Assembly: GCF_014529705.1 (NCBI RefSeq) | Contig: NZ_JAANIH010000050.1 | Span: forward strand, 1 to 64,000 | Reading direction: 5' to 3' | DNA from: Bradyrhizobium campsiandrae | Lineage (GTDB): Bacteria > Pseudomonadota > Alphaproteobacteria > Rhizobiales > Xanthobacteraceae | Length of the DNA stretch: 64,000 nt | Part shown: positions 42,801 to 50,596 of the stretch, in pieces | Numbering within the stretch: position 1 is the stretch's first letter | Layout: each line of letters starts with the position of its first letter | Program-made: the position numbers and the translations under genes | Notes under the pieces: model-generated | The model's database searches: none | Seen by the model: only the letters and a program-made list of their open reading frames with translations | What the model was told of the DNA's origin: nothing

Positions 42801-42905
42801 AAGAAATGGCTGAACGGCTGGTCGGCCGCGGCAACATTCGAAGGCGAGTTCTCCAACCTGACAGAAAGTTACGCCGGCAAAGGCGTCGTGCGCTACGCAT
42901 GGTGA
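39897..42905 (+). CDS. Autotransporter with seven HAF-type repeats
   Basis: This 1002-residue protein would cross the outer membrane by the type V pathway. An extended signal peptide (residues 1-42) precedes seven HAF-type repeats of about 45-55 residues (about 43-370), each with a LPG turn and a VSADGsvvVG core. Seven such units suggest a seven-bladed beta-propeller (inference). A passenger-associated repeat follows (SFVKTGTGTLTLTGASTYTG, about 430-460), then linker beta-strands. The last ~290 residues form the translocating beta-barrel, ending in the aromatic residue W of VVRYAW. GC is lower than in neighbouring genes, which hints at horizontal origin. The target is unknown; adhesion is plausible. 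Confidence 0.88.
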   Translation: MRPRKISLHLLAKRSGRHLLHEFKVIFFAVGLLLAAAPVRAQNFQGLGFLPGFDYSEAAGVSADGKTVAGNLRPIGLESTGNSEAFGWTASTGMVALGIPTGRDTSRAMGVSGDGTTFVGYGQLLNSGTGARAFKWTSTTGFVDLGDLPGGHSNNFATATNADGSVIVGAAAAGCCTQAIRWTASTGMVNLGVLPGATGGVANGVSGDGSVVVGYSSTNEAFRWTAATGATGLGFLPGSNNSLATSVSANGSVVVGSSRNALGYDQAFRWTAATGMSAIGSLPGAVFSQANAVNADGSVIVGTSGNVNFNFQAYRWTQATGIQSIPAILSAAGYGPANWSLQTAQGVSADGTVIVGNGIDPNGKNEAWIAHIPINAFALLDLNGVDHSLGSLVWGGVVTNSGVGTATLTAGSDNTTSTFIGTIQDGLGATSFVKTGTGTLTLTGASTYTGATTINGGTLEVEGSIASSSLTTVNGGSALTGAGTVGSALINSGGLFAPGNGLPGSSMMVAGDLAFQSGALYLVQINPSTASFADVAGTATLANATVYAVFSSGTTVFKRYTILTAGALAGTFDPATVNTNLPSGFKTTLSYDATHAYLNLTLAFVASPGSRLNANQQNVTDAIGNSFNTNGSVPLTWGGLTPSRLIQLSGEGATPVLQTTFGALNQFIGVMTDPFAAGRNDPIGVGGNPSAYADENLPYAAKRKPNDALAGIYTKAPAGPSYEQRWSVWAAGYGGSQRTDGNAVTGSNDTRSSIYGTAVGADYRFSPGAIAGFALAGGGTNFSVNGLGSGRSDLFQAGAFVRHNVGAAYFVGALAYGWQDVTTDRTVTVAGVDQLRARFNANAWSGRVEGGYRFIAQGFGWTPYAAGQFTTFDLPNYAEQAVVGSNTFALAYDATSVTDARSELGLRTDKSLAAADGLVTLRGRAAWAHDFNPNRPLAATFQTLPGASFVVNGARQASDSVLVTAAIEKKWLNGWSAAATFEGEFSNLTESYAGKGVVRYAW

Positions 42906-42994
42906 CGTCCGGTCTGCCCAAATGGGCACACCATGGTCGCTGCAGCGCCTCCTCTTTCCACCGTGAAGCTGGCAGCGTCTGGCGATGGCAGGCG

Positions 42995-43171
42995 CTAGAC
43001 CGGCAGGTTGTCGGTCATCCCGGGCGGCACCTCGCCTTGCGCTGACCGTTCGGCCAGGAGCTGCTTCTCGGCCTCATACCAGAAGGTGTCCATCTTCCCG
43101 CTCGGCTCACCGGCGCCTTTCCAGATCTCATAAGCACGTTTGCGAACATCTTCCTCGGTCAAGCCTGCCAT
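42995..43171 (-). CDS. DUF2934 domain-containing protein
   Basis: This 58-residue protein shows the DUF2934 core EEDVRKRAYEIWKGAGEPSGKMDTFWYEAEKQLL, a short helical domain common in Rhizobiales. AAGGGAG precedes the ATG. Members have no established function. It stands alone between the autotransporter and the PodJ-like gene. Confidence 0.87.
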   Translation of the reverse strand: MAGLTEEDVRKRAYEIWKGAGEPSGKMDTFWYEAEKQLLAERSAQGEVPPGMTDNLPV

Positions 43172-43419
43172 GGCGAACTCCCTTGTTGCTGAAGGTCCAA
43201 GCGGCCAGGACGCGGAGAGTTCCAGGGCAGCAGCCACCTGGCTGGCGCCCAACTTTAAGACACCGGCCCCCCGTTCCTTAACCCGTTATTTACCGTAACA
43301 GGAAAAAGTCGGATTTCGAGGCAGACGACCCGCGCCAAATCCGATTGTCTTTGCAACCGGCACGCGTGGGGAGACTGGAGGCGCCGGGTGGGGCGCCGGA
43401 GTCGGAACCGGACAGAGTC

Positions 43420-46400
43420 ATGAATTCGCGCGTATCGTGGAGTGTTGACGGCATCGATCCATCCGTCCGGGAGCGGGCCGAAGCTGCTGCGCGTCGCGCC
43501 GGCATGTCGCTCAACGATTGGCTGAACTCCACGCTCGGCGAGACTGCCCCGCCGAACTTTCGCGGGCCTTACGACCAGCGTCAGGAGCAGCGTTACGATC
43601 CGCGCGCTCCGCAGATGCCGAGCCAAGGCGCCAGCCAGGCGAGCCGCGACGTCGCCGACATCCATCAGCGGCTCGACGCGATCACCCAGCAGATCGAACG
43701 GATTTCAAAGCCCGCAGCGCCACGCCAGGATGCGTCGCGACCAGACCTGTCGCGCGAGCAGGGGGTCGCCCGCCAGCTCAACGACGCGATCTCGCGGCTC
43801 GATGCCCGGCTGTCGCAGATCTCGCGGCCCCAGCAGCCCCAACCGCAGCAGCCTCAACCGCAACAGGCGCAGCGCCCCGCTCCGGTCGAGGCGCGCCACC
43901 GCCAGGCCGATGCCGTCGAGCGCGCGGCCGCGCAGGTCTATCGCAACTCGCCGCCGCTGAGCCCCGCCTCGCTCGACGTTGCGGTCGCCGAGATCACCGC
44001 CCGCCAGAGCGAACTCGAGGGCTTCGCACCGCGTCAGATGCCGCCGCGCGCCGCGCCGTCGATCGCGCCTTCCGCTCCTTACGCGCCACCCAGCGCACCC
44101 TCCATGGTGCCCCCGATGGCGCCGCCCGCGCCGGTCTATGCTCCGCCGCCACCGCAGCCGGGGCCGGATTTCTCGTCGCTGGAACGCCACCTGCTCAAGA
44201 TCACGAGCCAGATCGAATCGCTGCAGCGCCCCGATCATACCGAGCAGGCGATCAACGGCTTCCGCGCCGAGCTCGCCGAGATTCGCAACGCCATCACCGA
44301 GGCGATGCCGCGCCGCGCGATCGAATCGATCGAGAACGAGATCCGCTCGCTGCACCGTCGCATCGACGAGACCCGTTCCAACGGCACCGACGGCCAGGTT
44401 CTCTCGGGCATCGAGCGCGCGCTCTCCGACATCAAGCAGGTGCTGCGCACACTGACGCCGGCCGAGCAGCTCACCGGCTATGACGAGGCGATCCGCAATC
44501 TCGGCGCCAAGCTCGACCTGATCCTGCGCGCCAATGACGATCCCTCGACGGTGCGCCAGCTCGAGAGCGCGATCTCGGCCCTGCGCGGCATCGTCTCGAA
44601 TGTCGCCTCCAACGAGGCGCTGGCACGCCTTTCCGAGGACGTTCAGCTGCTGTCGTCCAAGGTCGACCAGGTCACGCGCGCGTCCGGTCATAGCGACAGC
44701 TTTGCGGTGCTGGAGCAGCGCATCGCCGCCCTCACCGCCGCACTGGAAACGCGCGAGCGGCCGGCGCCTGCCGAGAGCACCGAACATCTGGAAGCCGCGA
44801 TCCGCGCGCTGTCCGACCGTTTCGACCGCATGCAGGTCGGCAACGACTCGGCCTCGACCTTCGCGCATCTCGAGCAGCGGGTCTCTTACCTGCTGGAGCG
44901 GATCGAGGCTGCATCCGATCCCCGCAACGGCGGCAATCTGAGCCGCGTCGAAGACGGGCTGCACGACATCTTGCGCCATCTGGAGCGGCAGCAGGCAACC
45001 TATGCCGCGCTCGCGGAGAGCCGCAATTCGGCGCCGCCGCCCGATTCCGGCATGGTCGATCTGGTCAAGCGCGAGCTCTCCGACATCCGCTTCAGCCAGG
45101 CCGAGACCAACCGCAGCACCCAGGATTCGCTGGAGGCGGTGCACAACACGCTCGGCCATGTCGTCGATCGCCTCGCCATGATCGAGGGCGATCTGCGCGC
45201 GGTGCGCGCCGCTCCGCCGGCGCCCGCGCCGCAGCCGGCGCCGATGCCGATGGCAGCTCCGTTCGAGCCGCCGATGGCCCGCGAGCCATGGCCGTCGCAG
45301 CCGCCGAAATACGATCCGAAGCCCGAATTGCCGAATCCGGCCGCCACGCAGCCGCCGGCGCACACGGCTTTCGTCGCCGCACCGCGTGAATTCCATGCTG
45401 CCGCGCCCGCAGCGCCGCCGCCGGTGCCGATGGCCTCGCAAGCCACGCCGCCGGTGCCGCCGCGCGCCATCAGCGAGATCCTGGAGCCGCATACCGCGCC
45501 CGCCCGCGCCGCGATCGCGCCCGAGTTGCCGCCGGATCACCCGCTCGAGCCCGGCACGCGTCCGAGCGGCCGCCCCACGACGCCGTCGGAGCGCATTGCC
45601 GCGTCCGAAAGTGCGATCAGCGACATCCCGCTCGCACCGAAGGAGCCGGTGTCGTCGTCGAGCTTCATCGCGGCCGCGCGCCGCGCTGCCCAAGCTGCCG
45701 CCGCACAGCCGCCGGAGAAGCCCGCCCGCGGCGTCAAGGCCGCGATCGCTGCGCGCGCCAGGGACAAGGGCCAAGCCAAGGCTCAAGGCAACGTTCAAGG
45801 CCAGCAAGGCGGCTCGACCATCACCTCGAAGATCCGCTCGCTGCTGGTCGGCGCGAGCGTGGTCGTGATCGTGCTCGGCACCTTCAAGATGGCGATGAAC
45901 CTGCTCGAAGGCAGCAGCGCGCCGCCGGCGCCGCAAGCGATGGAGAACAGTTCGAGCCAGCCCGCGCCGCAGGCGCCGCCGCCGGTCGAGAACAAGCCGG
46001 CCGCGCCCGAGCAGGTCACGCCGTCGATGACCTCGCCGACGCCGATCGGCAAGCAATCCCTGAACAATGCCGCGCCGGCACCGGCGGCGAATTCCGGCAG
46101 CACGGCATCGGTCGAAATTCCGCCCGCGCCCGCCGCAGCGACGCCGTCCCAGTCCGCCGCGACCAGCGATGTCACGGGTGCGCTGTCAGGCACGAGCCGC
46201 GCGCGGCTCGGCACGGTCCAGGTGCCGCCGAGCGAGAAGCTGCCCGATGGCATCGGTGGTCCCGCCTTGCGCACCGCCGCGATGAAGGGCGATGCGACGG
46301 CGGCCTACGAGATCGGCGTGCGCTTTGCCGAAGGCAAGGGCGTCGCCGCGAACTACGACGAAGCCGCCAAATGGTACGACCGCGCGGCGCAGGCCGGCGT

Positions 46401-46947
46401 GGTGCCCGCGACCTTCCGCCTCGGCACGCTCTACGAAAAGGGGCTTGGCGTGAAGAAGGACGCCGACATTGCCCGTCGCTACTACACGCAGGCCGCCGAG
46501 CGCGGCAATGCCAAGGCGATGCACAATCTCGCGGTGCTCGACGCCGATGGCGGCGGACGCGGCGCCAACTACAAGAGCGCCTCGCAATGGTTCCGCAAAG
46601 CCGCCGATCGCGGCGTTGCCGACAGCCAGTACAATCTCGGCATCCTCTATGCCCGCGGCATCGGTGTGGAGCAGAACCTCGCCGAATCCTACAAATGGTT
46701 CAGCCTCGCCGCCGCGCAGGGTGACGCTGATGCCGCCAGCAAGCGCGACGACGTCGCCAAGCGCCTCGACCCGCAATCGCTTGCCGCCGCCAAGCTCGCG
46801 ATCCAGACCTTCAGCGCCGAGCCGCAGCCCGACGACGCCGTCAACGTCCCGGCCCCCGCCGGCGGCTGGGACAGCGCCCCGCAAGCGGCCACCAAGCCCG
46901 CGCCGAAGCCGGCCGCGATGAAGCGGCAGGCGTCGGCGGCGCATTAG
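43420..46947 (+). CDS. PodJ-like polar localization factor with Sel1 repeats
   Basis: This 1175-residue protein opens with the conserved SWSVDGIDPSVRERAEAAARRAGMSLNDWLNS of Rhizobiales PodJ-type proteins. Long Gln/Ala/Pro-rich and coiled-coil regions follow (about 60-640), then a Pro/Ala linker and one membrane helix (about 808-828, LLVGASVVVIVLGTFKMAMNLL). After a second Pro/Ala-rich stretch, at least three Sel1 (TPR-like) repeats occupy about 950-1115, such as YEIGVRFAEGKGVAANYDEAAKWYDRAA. In Caulobacter PodJ places factors at one cell pole. The ATG at 43420 is chosen; codons upstream to 43345 are open. Confidence 0.85.
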   Translation: MNSRVSWSVDGIDPSVRERAEAAARRAGMSLNDWLNSTLGETAPPNFRGPYDQRQEQRYDPRAPQMPSQGASQASRDVADIHQRLDAITQQIERISKPAAPRQDASRPDLSREQGVARQLNDAISRLDARLSQISRPQQPQPQQPQPQQAQRPAPVEARHRQADAVERAAAQVYRNSPPLSPASLDVAVAEITARQSELEGFAPRQMPPRAAPSIAPSAPYAPPSAPSMVPPMAPPAPVYAPPPPQPGPDFSSLERHLLKITSQIESLQRPDHTEQAINGFRAELAEIRNAITEAMPRRAIESIENEIRSLHRRIDETRSNGTDGQVLSGIERALSDIKQVLRTLTPAEQLTGYDEAIRNLGAKLDLILRANDDPSTVRQLESAISALRGIVSNVASNEALARLSEDVQLLSSKVDQVTRASGHSDSFAVLEQRIAALTAALETRERPAPAESTEHLEAAIRALSDRFDRMQVGNDSASTFAHLEQRVSYLLERIEAASDPRNGGNLSRVEDGLHDILRHLERQQATYAALAESRNSAPPPDSGMVDLVKRELSDIRFSQAETNRSTQDSLEAVHNTLGHVVDRLAMIEGDLRAVRAAPPAPAPQPAPMPMAAPFEPPMAREPWPSQPPKYDPKPELPNPAATQPPAHTAFVAAPREFHAAAPAAPPPVPMASQATPPVPPRAISEILEPHTAPARAAIAPELPPDHPLEPGTRPSGRPTTPSERIAASESAISDIPLAPKEPVSSSSFIAAARRAAQAAAAQPPEKPARGVKAAIAARARDKGQAKAQGNVQGQQGGSTITSKIRSLLVGASVVVIVLGTFKMAMNLLEGSSAPPAPQAMENSSSQPAPQAPPPVENKPAAPEQVTPSMTSPTPIGKQSLNNAAPAPAANSGSTASVEIPPAPAAATPSQSAATSDVTGALSGTSRARLGTVQVPPSEKLPDGIGGPALRTAAMKGDATAAYEIGVRFAEGKGVAANYDEAAKWYDRAAQAGVVPATFRLGTLYEKGLGVKKDADIARRYYTQAAERGNAKAMHNLAVLDADGGGRGANYKSASQWFRKAADRGVADSQYNLGILYARGIGVEQNLAESYKWFSLAAAQGDADAASKRDDVAKRLDPQSLAAAKLAIQTFSAEPQPDDAVNVPAPAGGWDSAPQAATKPAPKPAAMKRQASAAH

Positions 46948-46979
46948 GGCCGCATTCGGCGAGCAAGCTATCTCCGCCC

Positions 46980-47066
46980 GTCATTGCGAGCGTAGCGAAG
47001 CAATCCAGAATCCTCTCGGCGGCAGCAGTCTGGATTGCTTCGTCGCAAGGGCTCCTCGCAATGACG
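46980..47066. repeat. Palindromic repeat, CGTCATTGCGAG type
   Basis: CGTCATTGCGAGCG...GAAGCAATCCAGA and TCTGGATTGCTTC...CTCGCAATGACG form a nested inverted repeat of about 87 bases. This is a very common Bradyrhizobium/Rhodopseudomonas intergenic element. It lies between the convergent PodJ-like and MBL genes and may act as their terminator. Confidence 0.9.
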
Positions 47067-47077
47067 ATTGTGGAGGC

Positions 47078-47851
47078 TCACGGCGCCTCGATCACCGTCG
47101 GCACGCCGGGCTCGAGCAATCGCAGCCTTGTCCCGAACCCCAGCACGTCGAAGGTCTTGCGCAGGTCCTCGCTGTTCTGGCGGAAATGCGCCCAGCCTTC
47201 GGTATGCACAGGCACGATCATCGCATCCGGGAAGGCGCGCGCGGTCTCGATGGCGTCGTTGGTGTCCATGGTGAGATGGAACGGGCCCCGGGTTTGCGCG
47301 GCCCCTGCGAAGGGCAACACCACGCCGCATTTGAAGCGGCGCGCGACCTCGGCGACGCCGTCGAACCAGGTGGTGTCGCCGCTGATATAGACCGCGCTGG
47401 TGTCCCTGCGGCTCGACTGGACCACGAAGCCGATGACGTCGCCCGACAGCGGCTCGATGCCGGCCGGGCCGTGACGCGCCGGCGTCGCGGTGACGGTCAG
47501 CCTATTGCCGTCATCGTCCGTCAGATGCGCGGTTCCCCAGGGCGCAAGGCCCTCGACATGGCCGCCGAGGCGTTTTGCGCCGGCCTCGGTGGTCAGCGCG
47601 CGCGGTGCTTTGAGCACGAATTCGCGCCCCGAATTATCGAGATTGTCCGAATGCTGGTCGTGGCTGAGCAGCACGGCATCGACAGGGCCGATCGCGTCGG
47701 CCCTCATCGCGGGACCGATGGTCTTCTCCAGCTTCACATGCGGCAATTGATAAGCGCCGGGCGCATCGAAGGTGGGATCGGTGAGCAGACGAAAGCCGTC
47801 GATCTCGATCAGCGCGGTGGGGCCGCCGATCAGCGTGATGGAAATGGGCAT
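47078..47851 (-). CDS. MBL fold metallo-hydrolase
   Basis: This 257-residue beta-lactamase-fold hydrolase of the UlaG-like branch has the metal motif SHDQHSDNLD (about residues 64-73), YISGDTTWFDGVAE further on, and MIVPVHTEGWAHF near the C-terminus. Family members cleave lactones, phosphodiesters or N-acyl groups. It lies 14 bases downstream of the DMT transporter gene on the same strand, so the two are likely co-transcribed. Confidence 0.88.
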   Translation of the reverse strand: MPISITLIGGPTALIEIDGFRLLTDPTFDAPGAYQLPHVKLEKTIGPAMRADAIGPVDAVLLSHDQHSDNLDNSGREFVLKAPRALTTEAGAKRLGGHVEGLAPWGTAHLTDDDGNRLTVTATPARHGPAGIEPLSGDVIGFVVQSSRRDTSAVYISGDTTWFDGVAEVARRFKCGVVLPFAGAAQTRGPFHLTMDTNDAIETARAFPDAMIVPVHTEGWAHFRQNSEDLRKTFDVLGFGTRLRLLEPGVPTVIEAP

Positions 47852-47865
47852 GAGGGGAACTCCTC

Positions 47866-48774
47866 TTACACGACGGGCTTTGCCGGGCGCGTCACCAGGT
47901 AAATGCCGAGCGCCACCGGAATGATCCCGAGCAGGTCACGCGCCTCGACATGCTCGCCGAGCACGAGGAAGGCGAACAGCATGCCGAGCGGCGGCATCAG
48001 GAAATGATAGGCACTGGCCGCGGTGGCGCCACACACTTTCAGGAGATGAAACCAGAGCCAGTAGGCGAGGATCGAGCCGCCGAGCACGAGGAAGGCAAAG
48101 GCGCCGATCAGGCTCGGCGTGACATCGATGGCGTGAACATCGGCAAACGTCAGTGCGACCGGCGTCAGCACGATGCCGGCGGCGAGATTCTGCACGCCGT
48201 TGCCGATCCACAGGCTGCCCTTGGGGGCGAACAGCTTGAACAGGATGGTGCCTGACACGATGGAAGCGAGCGAGGCCAGCGTGAAGAGGATGCCGTGCAG
48301 CGAGTCCGTGCCGACTGACAGGCGATGCCAGACGATCAGCGTAACGCCGATGATGCCGAGCAGGAGGCCGGCCGCCTTGCGCCAGGTCATGCCCTCGCCG
48401 AGCAACAGCGCTGCGAGCGCGGCCGTGAACACCGGATTGGCCGAGACGATCAGGCCGCCGAGGCCGGCGGAGACCGATTGCAGGCCGGTGTAGCCGAGCC
48501 CGAGATAGAGCGCGTTGTTGGCGATGCCGAGCACGGCGAAGATCAGCGCATCGCGCCACGACAACGACCAATCGCCGCGGATCGCCGTGGCGCCCAGGAT
48601 CAAGATGCCGGCGAGCGAGAAGCGGGCGGCGAGCAGGATCAGCGGCGGGCAATGGGTGACGCCGATCTTGCCCGCGACGAAGGCGTAGCTCCAGAGCAGG
48701 CAGAACAGGCCGATGGCGAGCGGCAGCGTGTTGAAACGGCTGCGGGGGACTGCGATCGAGGGGGCGAGGGACAT
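47866..48774 (-). CDS. DMT family transporter (EamA)
   Basis: This 302-residue membrane protein has ten predicted helices in two EamA repeats. RFSLAGILILGATAIRGDW and the paired LGLGYTGLQSVSAGLGGLIVSANPVFTA support the family. EamA members export or import amino acids, nucleotides or related metabolites; the substrate is unknown. The start is the ATG at 48774. It is divergent from a LysR regulator, which probably controls it together with the MBL hydrolase. Confidence 0.9.
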   Translation of the reverse strand: MSLAPSIAVPRSRFNTLPLAIGLFCLLWSYAFVAGKIGVTHCPPLILLAARFSLAGILILGATAIRGDWSLSWRDALIFAVLGIANNALYLGLGYTGLQSVSAGLGGLIVSANPVFTAALAALLLGEGMTWRKAAGLLLGIIGVTLIVWHRLSVGTDSLHGILFTLASLASIVSGTILFKLFAPKGSLWIGNGVQNLAAGIVLTPVALTFADVHAIDVTPSLIGAFAFLVLGGSILAYWLWFHLLKVCGATAASAYHFLMPPLGMLFAFLVLGEHVEARDLLGIIPVALGIYLVTRPAKPVV

Positions 48775-48872
48775 GGCAATTTCTTTCGGGGCATTCTTCT
48801 GAGCCCTCGATCTAGGCGCTGGCCTTGCCATTTAGAAATTAAATGATTAACTGCCGATCAGTGGATTTTCGA

Positions 48873-49745
48873 ATGGAGGCTGATGTGCTCGATCTGGAGC
48901 TTCTGCGCAGCTTCGTCTCGGTGGTCGAGGCCGGCGGCTTCACCCGCGCCGGCGAGCGCGTCCACCGCACGCAATCGACCGTCAGCCAGCAGATCAAGCG
49001 GCTGGAGGAGGATGTCGGCCAGGTGCTGCTGCATCGTGACGGCAAGGACGTGCGCCCCACCGAAGCCGGCGAGCGGCTGCTGTCCTATGCGCGGCGGCTG
49101 CTCTCGCTCGCCGAAGAGGCCCGCGACGTGCTGCGCGACGAAGGCGAAGGCGCCATCCGGCTCGGCATCCCCGAGGATTTTGCAGCGTACCGGCTGGCCA
49201 AACTGCTCGGCGCGTTCTCGCGCTCGCATCCGAACCTGCGGTTAGATGTGCGCGCCGACCAGAGCAAGAATCTGGCGCGCGATCTCGAACGCGGCGAGCT
49301 CGATCTCGCGCTCTACAAGCGCGAGGCCGGCGGCAAGGACGCAATTGCAGTGTGGCCGGAAGAGGTGCACTGGGTTACCAGCAAGAGCCATCCGGTCGAC
49401 GTCAACGCGCGCTCGGTGCCGTTGATCGGCTTTCCGCTCGGCTGCCTCTATCGCGCCGGCGCCATTCACGCGCTGGAAAGCGCCGGCCGCGCCTGGCACA
49501 TGTCCTATATGTCGTCGAGCCTTGCCGGCATCCAGGCCGCGGTCGCCGCCGGCATGGGCCTCAGCATTCTCTCGGAGATGTCGATCCAGGCAGATCATCG
49601 CGTGCTGACGGCCAGGGATGGCTTTGCGCCGATCAACCGCACCGAGGTCGCGCTGATGGCCGCGCCGAACGCGACGTCCGCGACATTGCGGCTGGCGGAT
49701 CGATTGGCGGAGTTTTGCGAGACCGTGCAGGCGAAGGCGGCGTGA
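48873..49745 (+). CDS. LysR family transcriptional regulator
   Basis: This 290-residue regulator has the N-terminal helix-turn-helix LDLELLRSFVSVVEAGGFTRAGERVHRTQSTVSQQIKRLE and a substrate-binding co-inducer domain (about 85-285). Starts at ATG 48873 or GTG 48885 both fit; GGAGG five bases before the GTG slightly favours it. The short AT-rich gap to the divergent transporter gene contains TTAA-atga-TTAA and is the expected operator. Confidence 0.92.
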   Translation: MEADVLDLELLRSFVSVVEAGGFTRAGERVHRTQSTVSQQIKRLEEDVGQVLLHRDGKDVRPTEAGERLLSYARRLLSLAEEARDVLRDEGEGAIRLGIPEDFAAYRLAKLLGAFSRSHPNLRLDVRADQSKNLARDLERGELDLALYKREAGGKDAIAVWPEEVHWVTSKSHPVDVNARSVPLIGFPLGCLYRAGAIHALESAGRAWHMSYMSSSLAGIQAAVAAGMGLSILSEMSIQADHRVLTARDGFAPINRTEVALMAAPNATSATLRLADRLAEFCETVQAKAA

Positions 49746-49753
49746 GGGGATGT

Positions 49754-49868
49754 GTAGGGTGGGTTAGCGAAGCAGATGCGCGAAGCGAATCTGCTTCGCG
49801 TAACCCACCGCTGTCTGTATCCGCGGAAATAGAAGAGGTGGGTTACGCCTTCGGCTAACCCACCCTAC
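49754..49868. repeat. Palindromic repeat, GTAGGGTGGGTTAG family
   Basis: The outer arms GTAGGGTGGGTTAG and CTAACCCACCCTAC are identical to those at 7600-7740. The inner pair CGTAACCCACC / GGTGGGTTACG is also present. It lies between the convergent LysR and PdeM genes, so it may be used as a terminator. Confidence 0.9.
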
Positions 49869-49882
49869 GAAACCTGCGCCTT

Positions 49883-50554
49883 TCAATAACACCTCGCCGC
49901 GGCGATCGCGTGCACGCGGCGGTCGCCCAGCAAATGCGCGACGAAGCCGTTTTTCGGAAAGATTTTTGCGAACGCCGCATCGCGGATGCTGAGGCCGCCG
50001 GCATAGGCGCCGAAGGCGGGCATCACGGCGCGGAGGCCGTCGCTGGCGAAGCAACGGCGTTCCATCGAACGCCCGCGCGTGGAGACGCGCGCCTTGGGAT
50101 GGAGATGGCCGGCGATCTCGCCCTGCGCGCCTGATGGCTCGTGGCGAAAGGTGATCGGACCGATCACGACTTCGTCGGCGATGGTGCCGCCGAGATCGCG
50201 CGGCAGCATCGGATCATGATTGCCGGAGATCCAGATCCAGTCGCGGCCGCTCTGCAGCGCGGCGACGGCGTTCCGGTCGTCATCCGAGAGACGCTCATGC
50301 GCGGTACGATCGTGAAAGCTGTCGCCGAGCGCGATGACCGTTTTGGGATTATGGCGGGAGATGACAGCAGCGAGCCGGCCAAGTGTCGCGACGGTATCGT
50401 AGGGCGGCAACAGCACGCCGCGGGTGGCGAAGCTCGAGCCCTTCTCCAGATGCAGATCGGAGACGACCAGCAGCCGCTGCTCGTCCCAGAACAGCGCGCC
50501 GGAGAGATCGGCCGCGAAGGTCACGTCGATGATGGTGACCCTGGAAACGCGCAT
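49883..50554 (-). CDS. pdeM: Ligase-associated DNA damage response endonuclease PdeM (MPE)
   Basis: This 223-residue calcineurin-like phosphoesterase carries the metal motifs VVSDLHLEKGSSFA, ALGDSFHD, WISGNHDPML and IAGHLHPKA in the usual order. In the family it is a Mn-dependent DNA nuclease co-encoded with an Lhr helicase, an MBL exonuclease and an ATP-dependent ligase. It lies downstream of the helicase gene on the same strand. The start is ATG 50554; GTG 50593 would place it four bases after the helicase stop. Confidence 0.92.
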   Translation of the reverse strand: MRVSRVTIIDVTFAADLSGALFWDEQRLLVVSDLHLEKGSSFATRGVLLPPYDTVATLGRLAAVISRHNPKTVIALGDSFHDRTAHERLSDDDRNAVAALQSGRDWIWISGNHDPMLPRDLGGTIADEVVIGPITFRHEPSGAQGEIAGHLHPKARVSTRGRSMERRCFASDGLRAVMPAFGAYAGGLSIRDAAFAKIFPKNGFVAHLLGDRRVHAIAAARCY

Positions 50555-50596
50555 GTCCTCGTCATCCCCCGAAATCAGCGCGCCTGCCGCCACGTC

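Noticed and set aside
46980..47066. Possible tRNA or small RNA gene in the palindromic stretch
   Set aside because: No tRNA cloverleaf or anticodon arm. The nested symmetry matches the common Rhizobiales intergenic repeat.
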